This document shows positions 1 to 12,424 of a stretch of 64,000 nucleotides of DNA, piece by piece. Each line of letters starts with the position of its first letter. Position 1 is the first letter of the stretch. Source of the stretch: Cryptomeria japonica (Eukaryota > Streptophyta > Pinopsida > Cupressales > Cupressaceae); the NCBI RefSeq assembly GCF_030272615.1, contig NC_081414.1:6149001-6213000 (forward strand), given 5' to 3'. A program made the translations under genes and the position numbers. Under the pieces are notes generated by a model. It made no database searches. It was given only the letters and a program-made list of their open reading frames with translations, and was not told where the DNA came from.

Positions 1-2029
1 ATTAATTTAATGTGTCTCCAGCAATCTTGAAATGCTAAGTATTTTGTTAAATTATTTACGTGATTGGTCAATTATGCGCTATTTAGATGGAATTTGCCAA
101 ATGGTCCGTGCTTCTTGTTTGTCAATTAGAACAATTTCATCATAATTTTTTATAAAATTCTTATTTCTTTCATGTTTCAATAGATATCTATGATTGTTCC
201 ACATTTTGTAGATGGTTTGACTTTTAAACTTAAAAGTGTTAAACACTCAGAATTGATTGTCATTCTCTAAACTTAATATGTTACTTAATGCATGAAATTT
301 AAAACTGACTACATTTCATACACCTTATATGAAATCTACGATATAACTTACCATTAGATCACATTTCTTAGAGGCATTGTCAAATAGTTCACATGCCTTT
401 TATATGTTTCCATACCTACGTGACAGGTCTGCCAAGGCATTTGCAGCTATGACAGTTGATAAATTCCCCCATCTTTTATGCTAAAAACTCGTCACAAAGC
501 TGCATTCCACATTCTATGAGACTTGTTTCTTTGAGGTGCTATGCAATAGTTCTTGAACCACATTTCTGCTCTAAACCTCACATTCAATCATGAGATACTG
601 CTAAATATTGTGTACGCTGACTTTTTAGCTACTACCCGCATTTGCTTGATAGTTTCTAAAGTTTTTTCACCATATCCATTTTGTGCTTATCCATGGAACA
701 CTATTTTGTGGACTTCGAATAAAATAAAGTTTGTAGGTGATCCTTGCGTAGGTGGAGTTTGAAGATATTACACAGTGTTGGTAGAGATTTGAAGATTTTG
801 CGTATGCTTGCAAGTATTACATGATTCTAGGAAATGTCCAGAGTCCCACAGGGTTCTTAATGGTAGAATTTGGGGGTTTTTAAGCCATAGATTTTGGTTT
901 TTTGTTTTTTTAATGGAAAATTTATATTATCAACATGATCATTTTCTTATTAGATAAGAAGTATGATTTTTAGGTCAGGTTTGAAAAACTGAAATCTAAA
1001 TAAGATTTTAGATATTTATTGAGTAAGACCAAAGATCTATTGAGTTTCTGTCATCTTAACATTATGTAAATTTATAGACGGGATTGTTATCAATTTTGGG
1101 TTATTCTATAACTGCAGGTGGTTTATGTTTCTGATGATTAAGATAGGGATTGGCTGACTGCCGTTTGACAGCTGTGTGTGCTGGTTATTCTCTCTCTGAG
1201 GTTTGCTGTGTATTTCCGATCAGCCCCCAAAAACATTATGCAAATTTATATAAATATTGATCATATGAATCAATAAAACCATAAACTGAACATCTCATTC
1301 CCAACATAAATATTTAACATTAACACTCCAATAAAATTTTTAAATCTTGATAATAAGAATCACGTACCATATTTAACCATTACAATATACCATTACAAAT
1401 TGATAAGAATTTCAAAATCTTACTTCACGTTTGCACGAATACAGAACTGCACAAAAACTCTGCATCTCCCTTACTGACCATGGACTTTTATATTCATTTA
1501 AAAATATATGACATTTCAAGTGTCTTTAAAAATTGTTTTTCGGGAGTATAACCTTCTCAGAGGTCTTTAGTGATCACGAGAATTTTCATACTTCTGGAGT
1601 AGCTTGACAGTGACAAAATTGAAACTGTCGCCATCACCCACTTGGGATTTTAGGGTTTTATGCATGCAACAATTGCAGGTTGCATTAAACGTTCACAAGT
1701 CAACCCAACTGCAAAGCTATGGCAGAAGTTTGATACTCTGCTTCTTCTCAAGCTTGTATGAAAGACCTAACCACGTGACGTTATTTTCTTTGCCACGTTT
1801 ATCCAGCTTTTTAACTACGTGTATAACTAAAAAGCCTTCTTTAAATTTTTCCAGATCATTGAACTTGATGATTATGAAAGTTCCTGGCAGATTAAGCTTT
1901 TCATGAGTAAGCTTTTCATGAATGATAATTATGATTGTGTTCCAGGTGAATTTGACAGAATGGATACCTCTCAGTCTTTGGTTCTTAGTCGAAGATGTTC
2001 AGTCTATTAGCTTGTGTCTCTGTATCGGG

Positions 2030-2163
2030 TGACAAAAATTACTTCCTGAAGGCCTTTGCTGAGCTGGCAGCTCACGGGCTTCATGCCCTTGCTGGGCTGT
2101 AGTGCTCGCAGGTCTGAACCTCCATAAAAAATAAATAAATTAATTAATTAAAAAAAAAAAAAA
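2030..2163 (+). repeat. Possible 3' end of a poly-A retroelement
   Basis: A locally GC-rich block (about 2044-2120) is followed by a T/A-rich stretch with short ATTA repeats and a run of A ending at 2163. That organisation is typical of 5'-truncated LINE or SINE tails. I could not identify a target-site duplication, so this is a weak call. Confidence 0.25.
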
Positions 2164-2805
2164 TCTTTTTATAATTGTGAATTCATGTCATTAGTCTTTT
2201 ATTGAAGCGTTCAAGGCTATAATGTTGAGGATTTTAATTGTTTGTGTCATTTAAATATTATTAAATTCGATATGTATATCCATGTTTTCTAATTATTTAA
2301 TTGTATCAAAATTTATTTATTTTCTATTTTGTACTTACAATTTATGTAAATTATAGAATTGTTTATAAATTTTGGTTTGCTGAACATCCATAGCATTATT
2401 CTTATTCTTTTCAAGCACTTTTTGCAAATGTAGATCAATACCATAATCCTACTAATGCATCATCAACTTTTCTACATAAAATCATGTGCAAAATGTCAAT
2501 CCACATGACAAGTATGATTCTTTGCTATGTTTTTGTTTTGAATTTTTTTCAACTATACAAAAGAGTGAGAAACTCCATCCATAAATTGTTGATCTTGTGA
2601 TGTTCACATATCAAAATCCCTATAATATGGCAAGCATACATTATCTTCAAACAAACTATCTTATGATTATTATGAACCTTCAAATGACACATAAAGAATA
2701 TTGATTTTATCATTTGAAAGACACCTTTAACAAACTAAAACAATTGAGTTCATTTATTAGAACAATTATATCTAAAACCATTTAACATTGATATTTTCAA
2801 CTTGA

Positions 2806-3123
2806 TTGAATCAAGATGACAAAAAAAAATTACAAATGAATGAAAGTACTTATATGATATTTGGGGAGATGACTTCAATCAATGGACAAATGCCTCAAAA
2901 TTTTAAATTATCATGGTTAAAATTTGAGGATGACATGTTCAAACCTCTTGATACTAAGGATCCTCTAAGAGTTGCTCAAGAATACAACCTCTCAAATCCA
3001 TGCTTGAAGGAAACAATGAGACTTCATGTTGCCTTCTACTCAAGGCATCCTTTGTCACATTCTTATTATGTTTATTATACTACACATCAATGCCACACTC
3101 GAAATGAAATCTTGGTCCATTAA
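2806..3123 (+). pseudogene. Short ORF with a cytochrome P450 K-helix-like string
   Basis: This 105-codon open frame ends with TAA at 3121. Near residues 67-72 it reads LKETMRLH, which resembles the K-helix (ExxR) of plant cytochrome P450s, usually KETLRLHP. No heme-binding FxxGxRxCxG motif is visible downstream in any frame that I read, and the N-terminal half does not resemble a P450. It could be a short decayed fragment or coincidence. There is no neighbouring gene that would help. Confidence 0.15.
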
Positions 3124-4402
3124 TGCTAATATGCATTCAAGTTTGGTTGCCTAATGATATAATGAAGGCTATGATGGTTTTTAATGCCACTTTTCTCCAA
3201 TAGTTGTTTAAGTAATTGTAGCAAATTTATAGTTAATATTAGAGTTAAGTTCATTTAAAATATGTAATGTTACAAAAAATAGATATAAACTACTAATGTA
3301 GACTATAGCATGTGATAATTTGGAAGGAACTCTAGAAATTAACCTAATTAACACAATATATTGAATAGCACATCCACATAATTTAATCAAGTTAATATCA
3401 AAATCATATTTATAATATTATCAATATCATTTAACATCAAGATTTTCAATAATTATATGAATTAGTGCACTTGAATGGTCATTCTCACTCTAAGAAGATT
3501 CAATGGTCTTGGACCTCATAAGTAAGACACGTCTAGGAGGACCCATTTATTATTTACAACCCACATACAAGCTTCCCTAAGAAACAACTCTATCTAGTAC
3601 AATGCAAAGTGTTCACTATATCTTGAGTTGGACACACACTATGTGCCCCTACTCCATGCCCATAACCCACCAAACCACCTTCTTCTTCCTTGAGTGATCT
3701 TCATACCTTTTCAAAGTCTCACATGAATTCTTTATATAACCTCTTAACTGATGATTTTTAAACCATCACATCATTTCACAAAAAAAAAAATTTAATAATT
3801 ATTTAAATAAAAATTTCCTCCCTTTTTAAAACAAATTTTATAAATATCTTCTATTAATCAAAGGACTGTACAATTTCATTTATTTTTTATCTCCCTTTGT
3901 AATTCTAAAGGATTATTTCATAACTTTATCTTTTCTTGAGGAAAATTAACTTAACATTTCTTCCCCTACAAATTAGTTGCTATCATTAGTAGCATGAGAT
4001 GCATCTACATTAAAATTGGAAAAACACATAGTTCCAATAATTGAAGACACTAATAGTTAATATTTTTATTCTTCGTAACGTTTCATTTCATCTACATTCT
4101 TATAATTCATAGATCTCTTTTTTAATTCTAGATTCACAAGTAATTTCAATAAATTCACTTTGCCAATCAAAATTATGATGAGAGCTATATAAACATATAT
4201 ATTCTTTATTAAATATATCATGGATCTATAATTGAATAACTACTACTATTCTATATGTTTAAACTCATATCTTTTAACTTTATTTGTTTTCTCTCATGTC
4301 CTCCTTTTTCATTAATATATGTGTTTTAATCGTTTACATGTAGTTGCTACATCAAATTCATAAAATTATTATCATTTGTTGGTATAATATTTAAATAGTG
4401 AG

Positions 4403-4885
4403 AGAGGGGTTGCCCAGTTCATAGAATGCATCAATGGGTTTGCTGAAAAATTGTTGATATATTTTGCCACGTCATGGGATAATAGGAGAATTGGCGTTGG
4501 AGGTATCTCATTTGACATCAATGAATAAGTCATAGCAAAGGTGACAAAGCTCTCCACAAAAGGATAAAAATGGAGAAAATAGAGTAGGGTGGCAGATGAT
4601 GATAGTTTGACCCAATTCTTCTAGGAAAATGAGAAGTCAGTTAAGCTCCATGGCAGGGTTGCCAAAGCCACACTGCTTGCACCATGGGACCACGTTTGTC
4701 TCATGATTATGAATTTTTCACCTTAGAGGGTGGATTTAAAGTTGATTACTGTTATCATTTACCTCTACTAAACCACTTTCACCACCATGCATTGATTTTC
4801 CTTCCTTTTTTAATTGAATTCACTTTAAAATGTCATTAATGATGCAGTTGAATTGGCCAAAACCTAAGATAGGAAGCCTATCCCT
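4403..4885 (+). pseudogene. 5' part of a decayed gene of unknown plant family
   Basis: Read in the frame starting at 4403, the sequence gives a long protein-like stretch (for example FAEKLLIYFATSWDNRR and ISFDINE) broken by in-frame TAA/TAG codons, most explicable as CAA or CAG turned to stop. Near 4725 the reading shifts frame and continues as LPLLNHFHHH. From about 4830 a third frame continues to the copia insertion at 4885, and that same frame resumes at 12425. The style recalls plant transposon-associated proteins of unknown function that occur in many copies in large plant genomes. I cannot name the family with certainty. The true start is not visible. Confidence 0.5.
4881..4885. repeat. 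Target-site duplication TCCCT, left copy
   Basis: The five bases TCCCT directly before the left LTR are repeated exactly at 12425-12429, directly after the right LTR. This defines both ends of the copia element. Confidence 0.9.
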
Positions 4886-6457
4886 TGTTGGCATTTGTGC
4901 AGAGTATGTTGACATGATGATATTATGTTGTCATTGATGTCAATATATAGGAGAGTGAACCGGCAATATGCTGAAAAGTGAACCGGTATAATGTGGTGAA
5001 CGGGTATATGTGCAAAAAAGTGATCAGGTATATTGAAGCTAAGTAGCTGGCAAAGAGAACTGGTATAGTGGTATAAACTAGTATATGAGCAATAGGTGAA
5101 GCAGTATGTTTGTCCAAGTGAACCGGTATGATGGAATGTGAACCAGCATATGGAATGTTTTCTATTAACATTTAATATGGTATGACTATCGGTTGGTAGT
5201 CTTAGCTTAAGGGTTTCCAGTTGAAGTGTTCCAAGCCTGTGTGATTCAATCGATGATATTGTGTGATGAGCTAGAATTGTAATCAAGATCAGATCGTGTT
5301 GCCACGTCAGCCTTGTGTTCGTGAAGGATCTTGCATGAAGGAGATTGATCCTATCTGCCTCGGGAATGTGTGAAGTCCCTATAAATGGTGGAGAATGCAT
5401 GATGGGTTATCGCCTCCATGAAACGGTGAAGAATGAACGATGGAGAATATCTTGAGATCTATTCAAGATCGTTGTATTCAAATGCAAAGTGTTCAATGGC
5501 CAAGATTGAACTGCCTAAATTGCTTAACCTAAATGTATAGGGTTTAGGGTTTATTCTACCGACCTATCTGTTTCCTATAAGGTCAATGTTGTGTTTCATA
5601 CTGAGGTTGTTGGAAAATGGTGTGTGTGTATCTAAGTGTAGAGATACGTGATTCTTTTCAGACCAAATGAGATAAGAGGATTGATTCCTGCATAGTGTGT
5701 GTGCAGAAGAAAGTAACTTAAGCGGATCTGCATTAGGCATTGAGTACTATTATCAGATCATTGTAATACCTGTTGATCTTTAACCACTTCAACAGTTGGA
5801 AAATCCCTTAACCAGGTAGCTTTAACTAGCTTGTTGTAAATCCTTTAATAGGGTGACTCAAACTCATTGAGTTCTTGAAATCCTCTAACAAGGTAACCTC
5901 TAACAGGGTTTAACCCTTAACCGGGTATTTAGCCATTCCTTAACCGGGTGATCTCTTACAAGATCGGTTCCTAGCAGAACCTGTTGTAACAGTCTTTAAC
6001 CGGAATAGGCTCCTAACAGAGCGGATTTCTAAAGAGTTCAAAAGAAGCTTGTGGGTATTCATCCCCACCGTGGTTTTTCCTAGTTGGATTTCCACGTGAA
6101 AAATCTATGTGTCATGTGTAGTATTTTTCATGTGATGATTTAAGTGATTTGCGTCTGAAGGTAAATCATGTTGAGTTAGCTATATGTTTGATGATAGATT
6201 ACCTATTCATGCATAAGGGTGAAATGGAAGTGTAGTATTAAGTTGAGAGGAAAGCTAAGTGATTAACCGGTTAATGCTTGTCACAATCATTCTTAGCTTT
6301 ACCAGTTGCACTCTATTTCAGACCGATGCTACTGTCTGTTAGACATTTGCAGTGTTTGCAGTCAAACCGGTTCGGGAAAAGTTTTTGTGATTGTACTAAT
6401 TCACCCCCCCCCCTCTCAGTACCGGTTTGGTACTTATTGTTCATCATTGAGTTATCA
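4886..6457 (+). repeat. Left LTR of copia element 1
   Basis: It begins TGTTGG and ends GTTATCA. A TATA box (TATAAAT) lies at 5380-5386, so transcription of the element probably starts about 30 bases downstream. The LTR contains many ACCGGT-like words, two TTTAGGG units at 5537-5553, a set of degenerate TTAACCGGGT/TAACAGGGT phrases at 5800-6010, the shared module CCCACCGTGGTTTTTCC at 6064-6080, and a run of ten C at 6404-6413. Confidence 0.93.
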
Positions 6458-6459
6458 AT

Positions 6460-6471
6460 TGGTATCATAGC
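6460..6471 (+). other. Primer-binding site, degenerate initiator-Met type
   Basis: TGGTATCATAGC lies two bases after the left LTR. It differs by one base from the plant initiator-Met tRNA complement TGGTATCAGAGC seen intact at 60087. Confidence 0.85.
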
Positions 6472-6528
6472 ATCCTCCAAGTCCTCTGTTTTGTAAGCTT
6501 AACCACTTGAGGGAAAGATCCTAGTGTA

Positions 6529-9500
6529 ATGATGAAGAGGGAAGGTCCAAAGTTCAACAGAGATAACTTCAAAATATGGAAGGACGGAATGAAGATTTAC
6601 ATCAAAAGCATGGGTGCTCAACACTGGAGCTATGTTGAGAATGCTTTTGTTATTCCTACAGGTACTCTCACCGATGATCAAAAGAGAGAAATACAGGAGA
6701 ATGGGCAAGTCATGGAAGCCCTAATCAGCAGCTTACCTGACATTGAGTTTATTGATGTCCAGGATAAAGATAATCCCAAAGAAGTATGGGACACTCTTGA
6801 GAATATCTATGGCGGTGATGAGCATGTAAAACAAGCTAAGGAAGAAAGCCTTAGAGGGAAGTTTGAAGACATACAGATGGTTGAAGGTGAGACCATTCAA
6901 CAATATGGAATAAGAATCAAAACTGTTGTTGGAGATATCAAGAGTGCAAGTGGTAAAATGGAAGATTCCATTGTGGTAAGCAAAGTTCTGAGATCCTTAT
7001 TACCGGTCTATGCAATAAGGGTTGCTACTATTCAGGAGTTGAGATCAATAGACAGGACTAAGGTATCCCTAGAATCCATCATTGCAAAGTTGACAGCCTA
7101 TGAGCTAAATAGTTTTGATGGCAGTGTTCAAAAGACTGAATCATCTTTTAGAGCTTCTGTTGTACCATCCAAAAAAGGAAAAGAAGCAAGCACCAATGGT
7201 GAACCAAGACAGTGCAGAGAAATGGATGATGAGGAGATCCTGATGGAATTTGAAGCTCTCCTTGCTAGGAAACTTCCTAAAGGAACCGGTAAATACAAAG
7301 GTAAGCTCCCTTTGAAATGCTTTTCTTGTAACCGGATAGGACATATTACTATAAACTGTCCTAATGGTGACAACAAGGACAAACCGAAAATGTTCAAGAA
7401 ATTCAAAGGACGAAACCAGAGAAACTGTTTTGTTGCAGTTGATGAAGGTTTCACAGATGAGGAATCGGAAGATGAAGAGAATGAAGATATTGTGTTTGTT
7501 GCAGTAAAGGAAGATGTGTTAGACAAGAAGGCTCTTGTCTCTCGCTTTGATAATTCCAATGAGTGGATTATTGACAGTGGTTGTTCTCATCATATGACTA
7601 GTGACTGGAGCAAGTTTCTATCTTTGGAAGAATATGATGGTGGTGTGGTTCGCTTTGGTAATGATGCACCATGTATGGTCAAAGGAAGAGGGTCCATCTC
7701 TCTAAATGGAAAGAGCAGTGCTGACAATGTGTATTGGGTGGAAGGTCTCGGACACAATCTATTGAGTGTTGCCCAGCTAAATGACAGTGGACTCACTATG
7801 GAATTCGAAAATGGAGTGTGCAAAATCAAAGGAAAGAATTATGATTTGATGGCCACTGGTATGCAGACCAAAGGTAACTTATTTCAACTAAATGCAAATA
7901 TAAGTACACGTCTTATGGCTAAGTTTGATGATAGTTGGATATGGCATAGGAGACTCTTCCATGTAAACTTTGATAACATTATGAAGGCCAGTAAGATCAA
8001 GGCAGTTAGAGGATTGCCGATGCTGAGCAAACCGGAAAATCCTTTGTGCAGAGAATATCAACTGGGGAAAATGTCTTCCTCAACCTTCAAAGGTAAATCT
8101 TTCACAGCTGACAACTTACTTGATCTTGTGCATGCTGATTTGTGTGGTCCTATGAAAACTAGGAGTGTGCAGGGAGATAGGTATTTTATGATTCTTACAG
8201 ATGATTGCTCAAGAATGATGTGGGTCACATTCTTGAAGGACAAGTCTGAAGCCTTTGGAAAGTTCAAAGCTTTCAGAGCATTGGTAGAAAAGGAAAGTGG
8301 TAGAAGAGTCAAATGCTATAGAACTGATCAAGGAGGGGAATTCACTTCCGGTGAATTCAACAAATATTGTGAAGAGAATGGCATCAAGAGGCAACTATCT
8401 ACCCCCTGGACTCCATAGCAAAATGGCTTAGTAGAGAAAAACAACTGGACTATGGTTGAAGTGGCTAGAACTATGTTGATCCAAGGAAAAGTTGCTCACA
8501 CCTTTTGGAGAGAAGTGGTGAGCACTGCAGTCTACACAATGAACCAAGTACTCATCAAAAAGGGAAAGGATAAGACTCCTTATGAGTACTAGACCGGTAA
8601 GACACTAGTGGTAAGCTACTTTAGAATGTTTGGTAGCAAATGTTATATCAAGAGGAGTGAACATCAGAGCAAGTTCGATGTAAAATGTGATGAAGGAATA
8701 TTCCTAGGATATTCCACCAAGAGTAAAGCTCTCAAATGTTTCAACAATAGGACTCAGAGAATTGTTGAAAGCATCAATGTTACGATTGATGAAAACTCTA
8801 GGAAACCTAAGGAAACCGATAGTGAGCAAGTAGGAGATGAACCGGTAGTAACCTTCTCGGAACTGGTTGCAAATCAGCCCAGTACCAGTAATTGTGTTCC
8901 TACACCAATGGATGCTGATGTTGATGAAGATGAGGATGAAGAAGAAAAGAAAGAAGAATCTGTTAAGAACATACCTAAGTATGTCAAACTCAATCATGAT
9001 CCAAAGCAGATCATAGGAGACAAAGATGCAGGAATTCTTACAAGAAGAAAGGTCGGAGAAAGCTCATGTATGATCTCTGAATTTGAGCCTAAATCATTCA
9101 AAGAGGCACATAAAGATGAAGACTGGATCAAGGCAATGGAGGAGGAACTTGACCAGATAGAGAAGAATGGTACATGGTCTTTGGTACCCAGACCGGAGCA
9201 TAAAAATGTCATTGGAACCAAATGGGTTTTCATAAACAAGCTAAATGAGGATGGCACAGTGGTAAGAAACAAAGCTAGACTAGTGTGTAAAGGATATGCC
9301 CAAGAAGAAGGAGAAGACTATGGAGAAACCTTTACTCCAGTAGCAAGATTGGAAGGAGTGCGTATGCTTCTTGCATATGCAACTTTCAAAGGATTCAAGG
9401 TATATCAAATGGATGTAAAATCTGCATTCCTAAATGGAATACTTGAAGAGGAAGTGTACATAGAACAACCAGATGGGTTTGCCCTATCAGAAGACAGTGG

Positions 9501-10620
9501 CATGGTGTGTAGGCCACATAAAGCCTTGTATGGACTAAAGCAGGCACCTAGAGCATGGTATGAATGCTTGCACTCACATCTTGTGAATATTGGATTTGAA
9601 AGAACAAGTGAAGATAGCAATATCTATTTGAAATCAGAAGGAGATCAGATTCTAATCTGTGAAGTATTTGTTGATGACATCATCTTTGGAGGAGATGACA
9701 AGATGAGTCATGATTTTGCAGATGAGATGAAAAAGGAGTTTGAGATGTCACTCATAGGGGAAATTAAGTTCTTCATTTGACTGCAGATTCAGCAAATGAA
9801 AGAAGGAATCTTTATTACTCAGTCCAAGTATGTCAAAGAGGTGTTGAAGACCTTTGTCATGGAAGACAGTAAACTGGTTGGTACACCAATGGTGACCGGT
9901 TGTAAATTATCAAAAGAGGATGACTCGGCATTGGTAAATGAGAAGGATTACTGGTCAATGATTGGTAAGCTGCATTGTGTAGTGCATAGCAGATCGGACA
10001 TTGCACATGCAGTGGGTATTGCTGCTTGGTTTCAGCAAAGCCCCAGAGAATCCCACTTGGTAGTAGTAAAACGGCTTCTTAGATATCTGAAGGGAACAGT
10101 TGACTATGGGTTATGGTATCCATACAATAATGATTTCAACCTGAAAGTGTTCACAGATGCTGATTGGGCTGGTAATGTAGATGACAGGAAGAGTACAACC
10201 AGTGGTGCGTTCTTCCTTGGTGGTAGACTGGTCTCATGGATGAGTAAAAAGAAGCGTTGTATCTCTCAGTCTACAACAGAAGCGGAGTATGTTGCAGCTT
10301 TTATGAACTGCACCCAGACTATTTGGATGAAGCATGTATTAAATGGCTTCAAAGTTCCTGTATCTAAATCGATAAGCATATTTTGTGACAATACAAGTGC
10401 AATTAACATTTCCAAGAATCCGGTTTTGCATGCTAGAACCAAGCACTTTGAGTTCAAGTATCATTTCTTGAGGGAGAAGGTTTAGAACAAGGAGGTTGTG
10501 TTGGAACATGTTTCCAGTAAGGAGCAGTTAGTAGACATATTCACCAAGCCTCTACCACATGCTATATTTACCTATTTGAGAGGTGAATTAGGGGTGCTAC
10601 CCCTTCAAGAGGTGAACTGA
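6529..10620 (+). pseudogene. Copia element 1 gag-pol polyprotein with four in-frame stops
   Basis: One frame from ATG at 6529 to TGA at 10618-10620 encodes the whole polyprotein. Visible in order: a gag domain; a CCHC zinc knuckle (CFSCNRIGHITINC) from residue 264; a retropepsin motif IDSGCSHHM with Asp at residue 349; a GAG-pre-integrase domain (WHRRLFHVNFD) from 472; integrase with DDE residues at codons 8137, 8326 and 8434 (35 residues between the last two); reverse transcriptase with VDD at about 9670; and RNase H (TDADWAG, DRKSTT, ARTKHFEFKYHFLREK). In-frame stops are TAG 8416, TAG 8590, TGA 9778 and TAG 10483. The first replaces a Gln codon in the integrase PQQNG motif and the second a Trp codon. 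There is no frameshift. The element encodes its own replication proteins, but not in this copy. Confidence 0.93.
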
Positions 10621-10855
10621 AAGTATGTGCTCCACATCAGTCAGGTATTGCAATGTCCAATATTTTTCAGGATTGATGTGTTGAAGGATGCTACTCCTCA
10701 GGGCGAGCAGCATAGTGGAACAGGAAAACTTGTGCCTCCACTTTGTCATTTTTGTCAAAGGGGGAGAAGATGTGAAGCGGAGAAGATATCTGTAGCAGAA
10801 GATGTGATGCTAGGTAATATCTTTGTATATTGCCATCAATGCCAAAGGGGGAGAT
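10621..10855 (+). other. 3' untranslated region and polypurine tract of copia element 1
   Basis: A non-coding stretch follows the RNase H stop. It contains a first GTCAAAGGGGGAGA tract near 10755-10770 and the true polypurine tract CCAAAGGGGGAGAT ending at 10855, immediately before the right LTR. The purine tract primes plus-strand DNA synthesis. Confidence 0.8.
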
Positions 10856-12424
10856 TGTTGACATTTGTGTAGAGTATGTTGACATGATGATATTATGTTG
10901 TCATTGATGTCAATATACAGAAGAGTGAACCGACAATATGCTAAAAAGTGAACCGGTATAATGTGGTGAACCGATATATGTGCAAAGAAGTGATTAGGTA
11001 TATTGAAGCTAAGCAGCTGGCAAAGAGAACTGATATAGCAGTATAAACCGGTATATGAGCAATAGGTGAAGCAGTATGTTTGTCCAAGTGAATCGGTATG
11101 ATGGAATGTGAACCGACATATGGAATGTTTTCTATTAAGGCTTAATATGGTATGACTACCGGTTGGTAGTCTTAGCTTAAGGGTTTCGAGTTGAAGTGTT
11201 CCAAGCCTGTGTGATTCAACCAATGACATTGTGTGATGAGCTAGCGTTGTAATCAAGATCAGATCATGTTGCCACGTCATCCTTGTGTGCATGAAGGAGA
11301 TTGATCCTATCTACCCTGGGAATGTGTGAAGTCCCTATAAATGGTAGAGAACGCATGATGGGTTATCGCCTCCATGAAATGGTGAAGAACGAATGATGGA
11401 GAATATCTTGAGATCTATTCAAGGCCGTTGTATTCAAATGCAAAGTGTTCAATGGCCAGGATTGAACCGCCTAAATTGCTTAACCTAAATGTTTAGGGTT
11501 TAGGGTTTAGGGTTTATGCTACCAACCTATCTGTTTCCTATAAGGTCGATGTTGTGTTTCATACTAAGGTTGTTGGCAAATGGTGTGTGTATATCTAAGT
11601 GCAGAGATACGTGATTCTTGCCAGACCAGATGAGATAAGAGGATTGATTCCTACATAGTGTGTTTGCAAAAGGAAGGAGCTTAAGCAGATCTGCATTAGG
11701 CATTGAGTGCTATTATCAGATCATTATAATACCTGTTGATCTTTAACCACTTCAACAATTGGAAAATCCCTTTATCGGGTAGCTTTAACCAGCTTGTTGT
11801 AAATCCTTTAACAGGGTGACTCAAACTCATTGAGTTCTTGAAATCCTCTAACAAGGTAACCTCTAACAGGGTTTAACCCTTAACCGGGTATTTAGCCATC
11901 CCTTAACGGGGTGATCTCTAATAGGATTGGTTGGTAGAAGAATCTGTTGTAACAGTCTTTAACCAGACTAGGCTCCTAACAGAGTGGACTTCTAAAGAGT
12001 TCAAAAGTGGCTTGTGGGTATTCTTCCCCACCGTGGTTTTTCCCAGTTGGGTTTCCACATGAAAAATTTGTGTGTCATGTATAGTATTTTTCATGTGATG
12101 ATTTAAGTGATTTGTGTCTAAAGGTAAATCATGTTGAGTTAGCTATATGTTTGATGATAGATTACCTATTCATGCATAAGGGTGAAATGGAAGTGTAGTA
12201 TTAAGTTGAGTGGAAAGCTAAGTGATTAACCAGTTAATGCTTGTCACAGTGATTCTTAGCTTTACTGGTTTCACTCTGTTTCAGACCGGTGTTACTGTCT
12301 ATTAGACATTTGCAATGTTTGCAATCAAACCGGTTCGAGAAAAGTTTTTGTGACTTTATTGGTTCACCCCCCCCCCCCCCTCTCAGTACCGGTTTGGTAC
12401 TTATTGTTCATAATGGAGTTATCA
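10856..12424 (+). repeat. Right LTR of copia element 1
   Basis: It begins TGTTGACATT and ends GTTATCA, and matches the left LTR along its length with scattered substitutions. TATAAAT lies at 11336-11342. The TTTAGGG block at 11492-11516 has one unit more than the left LTR, and the C run at 12367-12380 is 14 bases against 10. Confidence 0.93.

Larger units (their letters stand above)
1..4402. other. AT-rich intergenic DNA
   Basis: This stretch is AT-rich with stops in all frames. I see no gene with domain support. It holds a possible poly-A retroelement tail near 2030-2163 and one short open frame at 2806-3123, both listed separately. The remaining short open frames (for example at 553-762 and 1604-1906) have no recognisable motif and look like chance. 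Confidence 0.7.
4886..12424 (+). mobile_element. Complete Ty1/copia LTR retrotransposon (copia element 1)
   Basis: This 7.5-kb element has two LTRs of 1572 and 1569 bp, a primer-binding site after the left LTR, a purine-rich tract before the right LTR, and a 5-bp target duplication. Its single reading frame runs gag, protease, integrase, reverse transcriptase, RNase H, the order that defines Ty1/copia. All domains are present in one frame, interrupted by four in-frame stop codons, so it is structurally complete but not autonomous. In the first 130 bases the LTRs differ at about eight positions by eye, which indicates an old insertion. It sits inside the decayed gene at 4403-13326. Confidence 0.95.

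Noticed and set aside
4864-5400. A 178-codon minus-strand open frame.
   Set aside because: It lies entirely inside the left copia LTR, recurs in the right LTR, and has no domain; it is a by-chance open frame on the LTR.
11492-11516. A telomere or chromosome-fusion site.
   Set aside because: Only about three TTTAGGG units occur, in the same place in both LTRs of a copia element.
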